Origin: Nemertoderma westbladi
Lineage: Eukaryota > Xenacoelomorpha > Nemertodermatida > Nemertodermatidae
NCBI GenBank assembly: GCA_032718475.1
Contig: JAUCBJ010005153.1
Coordinates: 1 to 38,335, forward strand
DNA: 38,335 bases
Direction of reading: 5' to 3'
The notes beneath the pieces are model-generated. The model did not search any database. It was not told the DNA's origin and worked only from the letters and a program-made list of their open reading frames with translations. Position numbers and translations under genes: made by a program. Below, one piece after another: positions 1 to 8,880 of the stretch (position 1 is its first letter; each line of letters begins with the position of its first letter).

Positions 1-414
1 TATATAATATTACTATTTATTATTACTCACTACTTCGATCCACCATATCTTGTTGGTGCCTGCCGAAAGAAATTGGATAGTGCGTCTTCTATGGCATTTG
101 ATGTAAATAGGGTAGTGTTTTTCATCATGGCTTCTGCAAATTAGATTGATGTTCACATATAAAGACAATGGAATTCTACCGCTGTCTTTACTACAGTGTA
201 CAGGTACGTGGAAATCTATTTGTAAACTCCTTACTATTTACTAACATTAGTTGGAGACTTGTAATCTCCAGACTCGTTACGAGTCTCTTCAAGAAGTACG
301 AGACGTTGGGTTGGTCTGTCTACCGTACGACCGTCAATTGTCCGTACCGTCACGGTTCTTGTCACTCCATCCATAGATGGATGTGTGTCTAAAATAATAC
401 CTCTGTAAATATAC
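1..414. other. AT-rich leader, no gene seen
   Basis: No convincing coding region or mobile element is visible here. Short open frames exist on both strands but lack recognisable motifs. A small perfect inverted repeat (CATCCAT, two-base loop, ATGGATG) lies at about 368-383; it is short enough to be chance. Confidence 0.4.
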
Positions 415-857
415 CTCTGTAACCTGCTTCTTTCTCTCAATTGGTAATGTTATCGTTTATTTTTTTGGTTAGAAAATCCCGTCTCTGTAACCTGCTCCTT
501 TCACTGATTTGGTAAAGTGACTGTTTATTGTTTTGGTTAGAAAATCCCGTCTCTGTAACCTGCTCATTTCTCTCAATTGGTAATGTTATCGTTTATTGTT
601 TTGGTTAGAAAATCCCGTCTCTGTAACCTGCTCCTTTCCCTGATTTGGTAAAGTAACTGTTTATTGTTTTGGTTAGAAAATTCCGCCTCTGTAACTCGCT
701 CCTTTCCATCAATTAGTTAAATGATCGTTTATTGTTTTGGTTAGAAAGACCCGCCTTTGTAACCTGCTACATTCCTTCACTTGGTAAAGTGACTGTTTAT
801 TGTTTTGGTTAGAAAATCCGACCTTAACCTGCTCCTTTCTATCAATTGGTAATTGTT
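415..857. repeat. 68-bp tandem array with two-monomer higher-order pattern
   Basis: Units beginning CTCTGTAACC start at 415, 483, 551, 619, 687 and 755, exactly 68 bp apart, and a degraded seventh starts near 823. All share the tail TTTATTGTTTTGGTTAGAAA. Odd units carry CAATTGGTAATG-type middles and even units carry GATTTGGTAAAGTGACTG-type middles, so the true period is about 136 bp (A-B-A-B-A-B-A). Unit 5 is the most diverged A unit. I see no gene in it; open frames crossing it come from the repeat. Confidence 0.9.
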
Positions 858-1375
858 TTAGGCTATAAAATGAGTGTTTTTCTACGTCATGTGGTAATCG
901 ATTATCGACAACAACCACAAACTATTAAATTTAGAGTCTTTTACCACAGGCGCATATGGAAATCTATCTCATAGTCTATAAATCATGGAATCATGGTGTG
1001 TTTTGGCACAGGAATAGTGAAACCAACTGTCCGACAGACCAGAAATCAGCAGTCTGACAGTTTGAAGAAATACATACATAAAAAGTCATTAAAAGGACAA
1101 CACAAGTCATTAAAGGGACAATAAAAGTCATTATGCACAATTCGTAAAAAAAAGGAGGAAAAAAAAGTCAAATAAAAGGACATAAAAAATCACTGCCTTA
1201 TTTAATTAATATCACCTGGCAGCAATACTCGAGCTGAATATTTATTTATTTGTACTTCCCTCTTGTTTCACTCTAGCATACATGAGGCCGTTAGGTCCAC
1301 TGTTAGTGGTAGAATATATGCAACTTAAGAGTGCCTGTTCAATAGAAGTGGATTGGGTGGGATAGTGAATGTCAG
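858..1375. other. Intergenic, short A-rich repeats
   Basis: No gene is supported. Between about 1076 and 1135 a motif of the form AAAAGTCATTAAAAGGACAA recurs about three times with a period near 25 bp, followed by an A-rich purine stretch to about 1170. The rest is AT-rich with no recognisable element. Confidence 0.4.
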
Positions 1376-1382
1376 GGGCTAG

Positions 1383-1394
1383 TGGCTGAGCTGG
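1383..1394 (+). promoter_or_regulatory. Pol III A box
   Basis: TGGCTGAGCTGG matches the tRNA A-box consensus TRGCNNAGYNGG at every position. It is followed at once by TTAGC, as in the D arm of a tRNA. It pairs functionally with the B box 48 bp downstream and would recruit TFIIIC. Confidence 0.75.
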
Positions 1395-1396
1395 TT

Positions 1397-1442
1397 AGCG
1401 CTACTGATGAGGCCTGTTAGGCCGAAACGTACGTATAGCGCT
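1397..1442 (+). ncRNA. Minimal type I hammerhead ribozyme
   Basis: A self-cleaving RNA whose conserved core elements are all present. Stem I pairs 1397-1403 (AGCGCTA) with 1436-1442 (TAGCGCT), seven perfect base pairs, extendable by two G-U pairs. The core CTGATGA occupies 1404-1410. Stem II is GGCC/GGCC (1411-1414 with 1420-1423) around loop TGTTA. The second core strand GAAA is 1424-1427. Stem III is very short (A1427-T1434, C1428-G1433, loop GTAC). The cleavage trinucleotide GTA is 1433-1435, so cleavage is predicted between 1435 and 1436. Hammerheads with such reduced stem III are known from metazoan Penelope-like elements and retrozymes. Here the motif sits between A and B boxes where a tRNA would carry its anticodon arm. 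Confidence 0.88.
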
Positions 1443-1453
1443 GGTTCAACCCC
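1443..1453 (+). promoter_or_regulatory. Pol III B box
   Basis: GGTTCAACCCC fits the B-box consensus GGTTCRANNCC. The flanking CTGG (1441-1444) and CCAG (1453-1456) can form the T-arm stem of a tRNA-like fold. The last stem I bases of the ribozyme overlap this T-arm, so ribozyme and tRNA-like folds would compete in the transcript. Confidence 0.75.
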
Positions 1454-1632
1454 CAGTGACACCCATGACTTTCGTGAGACGCATCTTAAAGGACACTGGC
1501 CTTGAAGATGCGGATGATCTAGCCAATGTCATGGGTGATAGGGAGATGTGGCGGTGCAATTTTGTCGATAAGCCGGCACAGCATTCTTAAAAATGCAGCT
1601 GCAATGCAGCATGCCGATCCTAGTAGTAGTAG

Positions 1633-2440
1633 ACGCTCCTTCTCATTTTTTCCACTTCTGAACAAACCATAATATTACATCCATGTAGTAAGGCCGACCA
1701 GCTGATTGGTTTGGTTTTACACAGTCCATCAAACACTTACTTATATGTAACGATATTTAAGAATTTAAACCAATATTTTATTTTATTTTCATGATTCCGT
1801 TTTTTAGACTTGTATACAATAATTTATTCATTGACTTTTAATTGGATAAGAGAGGCGCTTATTATTCAAGACTGGGGCCCATATATAGGAATAGAAACAT
1901 TATTGGCACCAGTATCATATTTTAATACACTCTCTAGTAAGATTAACTATATATTCTTATAATACTTCACATGTTAGTTTACCCGAGTAACATACTATAA
2001 TTACACTGACAGTCATATTTAAAAGAGTATTAAACTGTATCATATGAAAGGCTTATTAATTTATTTTATGGTTAGGTTAGGTTAGCAGTTTGGCACAATA
2101 AATAATTGCCCTTGTATACAGGTGATGTACTACAGTAAGTAGCCTGGTTACTAAATAAACATTCCGAGTAGTAGTCCTAAAATGTGGTTTTAGTTTTTTA
2201 ATTGTAAACTCCACTATAATAAGTCAGAATGTAGCACTTTATATTCTAGAAATTAATTACAACATATAATGTAAGTCGCAACAATTAGCAAAATTTACAA
2301 TAGGATTTAAGTAACTAATCAGTAAATATTTAATCGTTAAATTGTCTACATTATTTATCCAACGTTTTTATTGAAAATCAAGATATTTTATAAGACATCT
2401 AATAGATAAGTCATCTAATAGTTCCCGCTATAACTGTAAT
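1633..2440. other. Intergenic region upstream of the FReD gene
   Basis: AT-rich sequence without a supported gene. It contains three adjacent GGTTA units near 2070-2086, too few to be a telomere tract. Any promoter of the downstream gene should lie here, but no clear TATA or initiator element can be singled out against the AT-rich background. Confidence 0.35.
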
Positions 2441-2460
2441 TTTTCTATCTACTCCATCAG
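2441..2460 (+). other. Possible 3' splice site in the FReD 5' UTR
   Basis: A pyrimidine-rich run ending ACTCCATCAG at 2460 resembles a splice acceptor, 14 bp before the start codon at 2475. It would allow a spliced upstream non-coding exon. This is inference from consensus only. Confidence 0.35.
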
Positions 2461-2474
2461 TAATTGACCTAAAA

Positions 2475-3527
2475 ATGGTACATCAAGGTATCTATAGTGA
2501 CACAGGAATTCCAATAGATGAAATTCTTTCAGGGCCTCTGGAAGGTGTGTATGAGGTCATACCGGATAAAGTAATCCCAACATCTCCTTCAGAAGTTAGT
2601 AGAGATCAGTATAAAGCAGTTACTGTGCCTGGGAGGGGAATGTCATCAGTTAGAAGGTGGTGGGTTGGGGTTATTGTTGGTGTGGTCATTGTGGTGTTAG
2701 TTGTTGCAGCAATAGCAACATTGTTTGTAATAATTTCTACCAACAAAGAAGAAATAAAACTGATTAAAATTCACAATAATGATGTTGTGGAACGAATTGG
2801 AAATTTGTATGAAAGTTTCAGAAAATTGGATGAAAGTGTTGGGGGTCTAACAGAAATAAATATCCGTTTAGAGAAAACGTTGTTGCAACTTCACCCAGTA
2901 TTAGTTTGTTTAAATACTCCAGTAGATGTAACCGCGTTTGTCAGCGATATTAATGGACTAAATGGGCTCATTCGTTGCGACAACACAGTACCAGGTGGGC
3001 CTTGGGTAGTCATACAGAGGCGGGTAGATGGATCAGAAGATTTCTATCTAAATTGGAAACAATATGAAAGTGGTTTTGGAGATGTTGAGAGGGAGTTCTT
3101 TCTAGGTTTAGAAAATATATACAAATTGAGCAAAGATGGAGTTCAACTGCGGGTCGATTTGTGGTACATAGATGAACACAAGTACGCTGAGTACAACAAT
3201 TTTTACATTGGAGATTCCCTGGATAATTACTCGCTACATATATCTGGGTACAGTGGCACTGCTGGTGACTCAATACTTTGGGGGAATCCTGGTGGGATCG
3301 CTTACCTCAATGGTTCCCCTTTTTCTACTCAAGATAATGATAATGACCTTGCTTCTGGAAACTGCGCCACTGCCCATGAAGGGGCATGGTGGTATCGAAG
3401 CTGCGCCTACTCCAACCTAAACGGAATCTATGGGAGAGCGGATCTGCAGGGACTAGTTTGGTGGACATTCACTGATAATGAGAACCACGTACCCTTTGAT
3501 AAGGTAGAGATGAAGATTAGAATTTAG
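2475..3527 (+). CDS. Type II membrane fibrinogen-related domain (FReD) protein
   Basis: This intact 350-residue frame is a probable host gene. Residues 1-60 are a hydrophilic N-terminus with tyrosines in YSDT, YEVI and YKAV contexts. Residues 62-87 are one hydrophobic membrane segment preceded by Arg-Arg, which predicts a cytoplasmic N-terminus. Residues 90-140 are charged and heptad-like, a probable oligomerising stalk. Residues about 145-350 are an extracellular fibrinogen-like domain. Hallmarks are WVVIQRRVDGS, the YSGTAGDS motif, an FSTQDNDND calcium-site loop, and GNCA followed by WWYRSC and SNLNGIYG. Expected disulfides are C145-C168 and C297-C310. FReDs of the FIBCD1, ficolin and tachylectin type bind acetylated or other glycans and act in recognition or immunity. 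The first half of the domain is shorter than usual. The coding part has no intron, unusual for this family, so a retrocopy is possible. Ligand and function are unknown. Confidence 0.88.
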   Translation: MVHQGIYSDTGIPIDEILSGPLEGVYEVIPDKVIPTSPSEVSRDQYKAVTVPGRGMSSVRRWWVGVIVGVVIVVLVVAAIATLFVIISTNKEEIKLIKIHNNDVVERIGNLYESFRKLDESVGGLTEINIRLEKTLLQLHPVLVCLNTPVDVTAFVSDINGLNGLIRCDNTVPGGPWVVIQRRVDGSEDFYLNWKQYESGFGDVEREFFLGLENIYKLSKDGVQLRVDLWYIDEHKYAEYNNFYIGDSLDNYSLHISGYSGTAGDSILWGNPGGIAYLNGSPFSTQDNDNDLASGNCATAHEGAWWYRSCAYSNLNGIYGRADLQGLVWWTFTDNENHVPFDKVEMKIRI

Positions 3528-4383
3528 TGAATCTGTAATCAACATTCGACCAACTTCTACAATCAGTTGACTTTGTTGTTATTAATTATTATTATATATA
3601 AATTGCTCAATATAAGTAGCTTATGGCTTCATTTTTGGTTATTTATATTTGTTTTTATAAGAGAGTGTATTTAAACCCTATAAGTACCGGGATATAAAAT
3701 GTAACAGGGATGGGGTTTTGACTTTTTTAATTTCAGACAGTCATCTGCAATTCAAATATTCATTTTCTATACATTTGGTTCCAGTAGGCCTAAAGTAGTT
3801 TATTCAGCAATCAAATATTAAATTGATTAATAATTATCATTAAAATAATTAAATCAATTAATGATATCGGTAATTTTTATTTTTTTATTGGAATGATTCA
3901 AATTCATACCAATTTCTTATCCGTGTGTTCCTGATTCCGTGTTCTGTGTCCTTTCATCCCTCGTTCCATCACGCATTGATGTAGATAAGCCAAGTATGCC
4001 TACTGCAGTACTGCTTCCAATTATGGGGCCAAATAAATGAAGTAGCTATAACGGCACACAAACAAAACCTGCCTTACCGCCTTATGAAGATATGCTAACA
4101 GTTTAGATACCGGTAAACTGACTACTTTTAAAGCCTAGCTGTATGTGAACATTATTTAGGCTGACTTTGATTAAAATTAAAGTGATAAGTAGTCAAACTC
4201 CAGTGCAAAAGCATTCTACGCCTCAGTATACTATGATAGGTAGGCCTACATCTGGTACCCGGTACCGATTGTAGTGAGTTAAAAACATAAACTGAAAGTT
4301 TATATATTGTTAGTATACCGGTACATAGCAGCCCCCCAAGGGAGGCCAATTTTTAAAAGCGTCTATAGCATTATAATAAACCG
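3528..4383. other. Intergenic, 3' side of the FReD gene
   Basis: AT-rich with no supported gene. It holds a solitary piggyBac-like end at 3671 (separate entry). The first canonical AATAAA I see downstream of the FReD stop is near 4032. A pair of adjacent GGTACC sites lies near 4255-4267, probably by chance. Confidence 0.35.
3671..3703 (+). mobile_element. Solitary end of a piggyBac-like element
   Basis: TTAAACCCTATAAGTACCGG and the following GATATAAAATGT closely match the left end of the TTAA-flanked element at 16666, with one extra A after TTAA and a few substitutions. Similarity fades after about 33 bp and no matching right end was found nearby. This is either a decayed copy or a chance-preserved terminus. 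Confidence 0.5.
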
Positions 4384-6483
4384 ATGTAGGTCAGGTCAGG
4401 TATTCTAGGTCATTGATCAAGAAAACTTGCCACCTCCATGCAGCATAAAGGAGGTGCCACCTGTAGCTGCATAGACCCTCTTACTAGGGCAAATCTGATC
4501 CTGTAATTAGGACCCCCTTCGTTCTGGGATAAGGACGCCCTTGGTCCTGGATTAAGGACCCATATACTTGGCTGCAGGGATGGTGAGCTACCAATGGCTG
4601 GTCAGGAGTAGAGTGTTCTCATGTCCACTCTGAGAGCACTTCACTGCGACCTGCACCTGGCAGCAAGGGTACAGGGCATGACCCAGCAGATGAGCTGCAA
4701 CAGCCAATGGTGGGTCATGTGCGCCAGAGTAGATATGGGGATGGCAAACCAGGGTGTGGTATTTGCCCCGAGAGCTGACACGGCAAAAAAGTACCCCCAA
4801 ACCCCCACTATGGATTACATTAGCAATGCGGAGGTCCGGCCACTAGAGACCAGTGGAATTACCGGACACAATTGGCCGCACAGGCGTCAGTTAACTCCTG
4901 ACCGGCTGCCTGTCTCACCCCCTACTGGAGAGAGAGCAGCCAACAATTCTTTGAGTCCCTTTCCTGATGACCTTTCTGGCCCAAACCCTGGGTCACCAGG
5001 GAGGCCAGATTGTAATGGGGAGAGGGATTCTGGAGTTGGAGGCTACTCTCATGTTCCACCCCGACTTTTTATAAGTTGGTGCCAGTTCCCAAGAAAGGCA
5101 ACCTAACACTCTATGGTTCTTTTCGGGGAATCTCATTGATCTCGATTGCTGCAAAGCTATACAATAGGATTGTATTAAATCGCATCAGGGATCCCATTGA
5201 GAGACTGCTCCGTGGAAATCAGAATGGGTTCCGTAAAGGTCGTGGGACCATGGAGCCCATTTTGGCACTTAGAAGGATAATTGAAGAATTATCAAAAAAG
5301 AAAGACAGGCATCTGGCTGTTATCTTTGTTGACTTCTTCAAGGCCTTTGAATCAGTCTCTCGCTCACGTATGTTCAGCATACTTTCATTAATGGGATTCC
5401 TGATGAAATTATTGCAGCAACAGATCAGTATACGATGGCTCGACAACATTTGTGTCGACTGTTGACGGTGACACAGAACCATTTGAAGTGTTATGGGGCG
5501 TCCTCCAAGGAGACACACTTGCACCATTCTTGTTCATTATTGTGGTTGACTATGTTCTACGCATGTCCTTAGATCATCATAATGATGATGGGGTGATGAT
5601 AACACCAACTACTGGCTCCAGAAGTCGAGGAAATCCTGCCAAGTACCTAACTGATCTAGACTTTGCTGATGACTTAGGAGTACTCTCAGAATCATTAGAG
5701 GGAGCCCAACGGCTCCTCAGCTCATTAGAACATGCTGCTTCTAGTGTTTGTCTTTTTATTAACTCCAGAAAGACCAAAATTTTGACAGTTAACTTTGAAA
5801 GTCCTCAGCAAGTCTCTGATCGGATGAGCATAAGCTCAAAGGATGGTATGCTTGAGCATGTGGACGACTTCTGTTACCTGGGATCATGGATCCGGAAGTC
5901 AGGTAAGGACCTTCGAATACGTAAGGGAAAGGCATGGGCAGCCTTGAATAGGCTTTCCAGGATTTGGAAGTCACCGAGAATTAATCGGAAACTTAAGGTC
6001 CGATTATTTAGAGCAGCAGTAGTTCCAGTACTCCTCTACGGGAGTCCATGCTGGGTTCTAACTGCTGAGGACACCAAATCTCTGGATGGCACATTCACAA
6101 GAATGCTACGCCAGGTTCATTGTGTTAAGTACAATGCACACATCTCCAACCAGACACTATATAACATTGGACGTGTCTCATTGGTTCCCCCAAGCTTGAC
6201 ACTAGAACAAAATCGCCTCCGCTTTGCAGGACATTGCTTTCGCCGTGAGGACCAGCCAGTGCATAATCTTGTACTTTGGCAGCCTCATGGAGGAATAAGC
6301 ATGGTGGACAGCCCATGACTTTCTTGAGACGCATCTTAAAGGACACTGGTCTTGAAGATGCGGATGATCTAGCAAATGTCATGGGTGATAGGGAGTTGTG
6401 GCGGTGCAATTTTGTTGACAAGCCGGCACAGCATTCTTAAAAATGCAGCTGCAATGCAGCATGCCGATCCTAGTAGTAGTAGT
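4384..6483 (+). mobile_element. Non-LTR retrotransposon, internally deleted, TAG-repeat tail (LINE-a)
   Basis: The 3' end is secure: it ends at 6483 in TAG repeats and matches the SINE tail at 1463-1632. The 5' limit is approximate; 4384-5064 is a GC-richer, non-repetitive leader without convincing frame that resembles a LINE 5' UTR, followed abruptly by the reverse transcriptase. An endonuclease domain and the N-terminal RT are missing, which implies an internal deletion or two adjacent fragments. The clade is probably RTE-like, judged from the C-terminal LRFAGHC region and the trinucleotide tail, but this is not certain. Confidence 0.7.
5065..6440 (+). pseudogene. LINE-a reverse transcriptase, frameshifted
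   Basis: The frame begins in RT with PVPKKGNL and RGISLISIAAKLYNRIV. Motif A is IFVDFFKAFES at about 5320-5352, motif B GVLQGDTLAPFLF near 5497-5535, and catalytic motif C LDFADD near 5656-5675. The thumb and C-terminal region reads LYGSPCW, then LRFAGHC and LVLWQPHGG. Coding moves between frames near 5395-5450 and again near 6295-6310, after which the true C-terminus runs to the TAA at 6438-6440. The copy is therefore inactive, although the catalytic Asp-Asp pair is preserved. It would have reverse transcribed its own RNA and probably that of the SINE sharing its tail. Confidence 0.82.
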
Positions 6484-7374
6484 ACTATTTTTGTGTTTCC
6501 AATAGATACTTGAAGCATTCAGCTATCCACTCATAACTAAATTTTTACTCTCGACCCACGTCTGGTATTTCTGGATCTCGTTGACATCTTCAGCAGCTAC
6601 CATAAGTCTGTCCCCACCTTCGTGTTCTGCCCCCCCCCCCCCCCCCCCCCCGTCCCCTCTGGGTCTGCAGTTGCGCGTCCCCTCACCCCCACTGGGTCAG
6701 CGGTGCCCCACTGTGTGCCCCCTCAGGTCCCTCTGGAAAATGTGTTTGATTTGGGGGCAAATTTATTTATTTTGGCGAAAATGTATTCTTTTGTTTTGCG
6801 AAAATTTGTAATTATTTCGGGGGTTTTGTCATTTATTTTGGGCTAATAATTGGTTTTGGGGAGCATTTATTTATTTTGGTATTGAAAAATTGTTTTTGGT
6901 GTTGAACAATTTGTTTTGGTGTTTGAATACTTTTATTTGGGGTGACTTTATTTTATTTGGTGTTGAATAATTTTTTTTGGGGTCATATTATTTAATTTGG
7001 TGTAAAATAATTTTTTTTGGTGAAATTTTCATCAATTTTGGGATTACTTTAATTGGTAACTCATTTTGGTACTCATTTTGGTGCATCTCTCACAGTTCGT
7101 CTCTCTCATTCACCCTAAATACTTTAATTATCTCACAAAATTATTTACAGTTTTATGGTAATATTGGTACTATGGTTTTATGGTATTATGGTCCTCCACC
7201 ATTGACTACATACGCTCGTAGAACCAGAATAGGATGGTTCTGTACCGGTACATCTATGAAAACTCTAAACGAAAGAAGAAAGCAGAAAGAAGAAAAGAGA
7301 CACAATCTGAACTAACCACATTCATTCGGAAGTTATTAGGTAGTCATTACATCCGTTCACAAAAACCCATCAGG
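6484..7374. repeat. C-tract and degenerate T/G-rich repeats
   Basis: A run of about 22 C residues lies at 6630-6651. From about 6735 to 7090 the sequence is a decayed tandem of TTATTTTGGTGTTGAA-like words with irregular spacing. Open frames here are proline-rich or phenylalanine-rich by composition and are not genes. Sequence from about 7200 may already belong to the following BEL fragment, but no motif supports it before 7378. Confidence 0.55.
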
Positions 7375-7377
7375 ATC

Positions 7378-8614
7378 ATGGAAGCGGAGAGTTTCGCGGA
7401 GGGAGGATCCGATTTTGGTTCAAAAATTTCAAAAATTCGGGACTATATTTCGAGAGACTCCAGCGATAACGATCTACCGACCTTCCGTTTCAACACAGAT
7501 GACGCGATTATATTGATAGAATATGGAGAATACACCTGCTGTTTACTAACAGAAGTGAACCCATTAACAAACTATTACTCAGACACCGAAGAAGACAGGG
7601 ATATTTTATTGCGTAAAAACATCGCCGACGCCGCTTTAACTGAGAAAATATCTAACTGGGTAGACCAACAAAAGATGGAAGAAAATTACCATGATCGCGA
7701 CCTATCATCTATTGAGGAAAAACGAGCTATACAGATCCAAAATACCACCACTCGCTATATTCCTGATGAAGGTAGATATGAAACAGGGCTGCTGTGGCGC
7801 TCCAAATCGGTGAAGTTAATGAATAACCGCGTCCTAGCTGAGAAACGCTTAAGAAAACTTAAAAGACGTTTAAACGGTGATCCCAACACAACGAACAAAT
7901 TTCTAAGACCATCAGCGAAGGATATGCTACAGAGGTGCCACCTAATACTCCCCATACTGATCGCACGTATTATATAACTCACCATTACGTGAAACTGCCT
8001 GATAAACCAGACAGGTTCCGAGTAGTTTTCGACGGATCAGCCCTGTACAAAGGACAATCGTTCAATTCTCAACTAATGGCCGGCCCTAACCTACTGCGTT
8101 CACTTCCAGGAATATTAATTCGTCTACGGCAATTTGATGCCGCCTTCGCCTCTGAAATCGAAGGAATTTTCCTGCAAGTCAAGGTCACGCGGGAGGATCA
8201 GGAAGGTCTGCGTTTCCTCTGGTGGCCCGGAGGAGATACTAGCAAGACACCCAAGGAGTATTGGATGACTATACAAGCCTTCGAGCTAATATCCAGCCCT
8301 TCGGACGCCTGCCACGTCGTTTCTCGCACAGCAGATGATAATAGACATTTATACGAATCTGAAGTAATTAACAACATCAAACGAAACATTTACATGGACG
8401 ATAATCTACATTCTGTCCCTACTGTAGAAGAAGCCATGTCCGTCGCAAAGGGAACAGTTGATTGTCTAAAGAAAGGTGGCTTCCGCCTAACCAAGTTTAC
8501 CAGCAACTCCTGGGGATTTCTATCCACCATTCCCGAAGCGGAAAGGGGTAGCAACGATTTAGACCTCAGTACAGATGATTTACCAGCAACTAAAACCCTC
8601 GGCCTAAAACACAA
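7378..8614 (+). pseudogene. BEL/Pao reverse transcriptase fragment
   Basis: The pre-RT segment carries a QNTTTRYIPDEGRYE motif typical of BEL/Pao. The RT core follows with FRVVFDGSA, GPNLLRSLPGIL, IEGIFLQVKV and LRFLWW, then catalytic IYMDDNL at about 8385-8406 and GGFRLTKFTSNS. A frameshift near 7925-7935 joins the two halves. The frame ends where the word GLKH runs into unrelated DNA at about 8615; the minus-strand relative at 27.6-31.5 kb continues GLKWDTERD at that point, so this copy is interrupted or truncated there. RNase H, integrase, gag and LTRs are absent. Confidence 0.85.
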
Positions 8615-8620
8615 CTGGAC

Positions 8621-8880
8621 GATTCGCTATGCGGGGATTGTTTTCCCGTGAGTTTGGTCTGTATTTGTAGACTGTACATCTACCTCACCAGTTAGAGGCC
8701 GGGCATCCTGTTTGTTATCCTGTTAGTTAGCCTGGGCAATTGATTCGCCCAAGTATTAGAAGAGACATCAGGCTCTGCGTAGTTTTGCACTTAGTATCTG
8801 TTTATTTAGACACCCTGGACTGGGATTTCTTGTCAGATACTGTACGAGCCCGTATACGCTGCTGGATTCTACAGTAAGGT
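8621..8880. repeat. Dispersed repeat, copy 1 (pair with 35.9 kb)
   Basis: From GATTCGCTATGCGGGGATTG to GGATTCTACAGTAAG this segment matches 35937-36188. Shared blocks include GAGTTTGGTCTGT, CTCACCAGTTAG, TTGATTCGCCCAAGT and GACATCAGGC. It begins almost exactly where the BEL reading frame stops, so it is probably one end of an inserted element. I do not recognise the family. Confidence 0.65.

Larger units (their letters stand above)
1376..1632 (+). mobile_element. tRNA-derived SINE with hammerhead head and LINE-derived tail
   Basis: The 5' part has tRNA-like internal Pol III boxes, and from about 1463 onward it is nearly identical to 6314-6483, the 3' end of the LINE at 4.4-6.5 kb. I count roughly eight differences in 170 bases. 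Both copies end in GATCC followed by TAG repeats. The shared tail includes the last ~43 codons of the LINE reading frame and its stop. This is the usual architecture of a SINE mobilised by a partner LINE: Pol III promoter head plus the LINE 3' recognition tail. No clear target-site duplication was found. A chimeric insertion rather than an established SINE family is possible, since only one copy lies in the window. Confidence 0.75.

Noticed and set aside
1376-1456. A functional tRNA gene
   Set aside because: A and B boxes are present, but the space for the anticodon arm is taken by the hammerhead and no acceptor stem closes.
2070-2086. Telomere-like GGTTA/TTAGG units
   Set aside because: Only about three units; expected by chance in AT-rich DNA.
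6581-6846. Proline-rich open frames
   Set aside because: They translate a poly(C) run and neighbouring T-rich DNA; no motif.
4964-7769. Further hammerhead cores at CTGATGA words (4964, 5400, 7763)
   Set aside because: None is followed by a stem II and GAAA with a pairing stem I.
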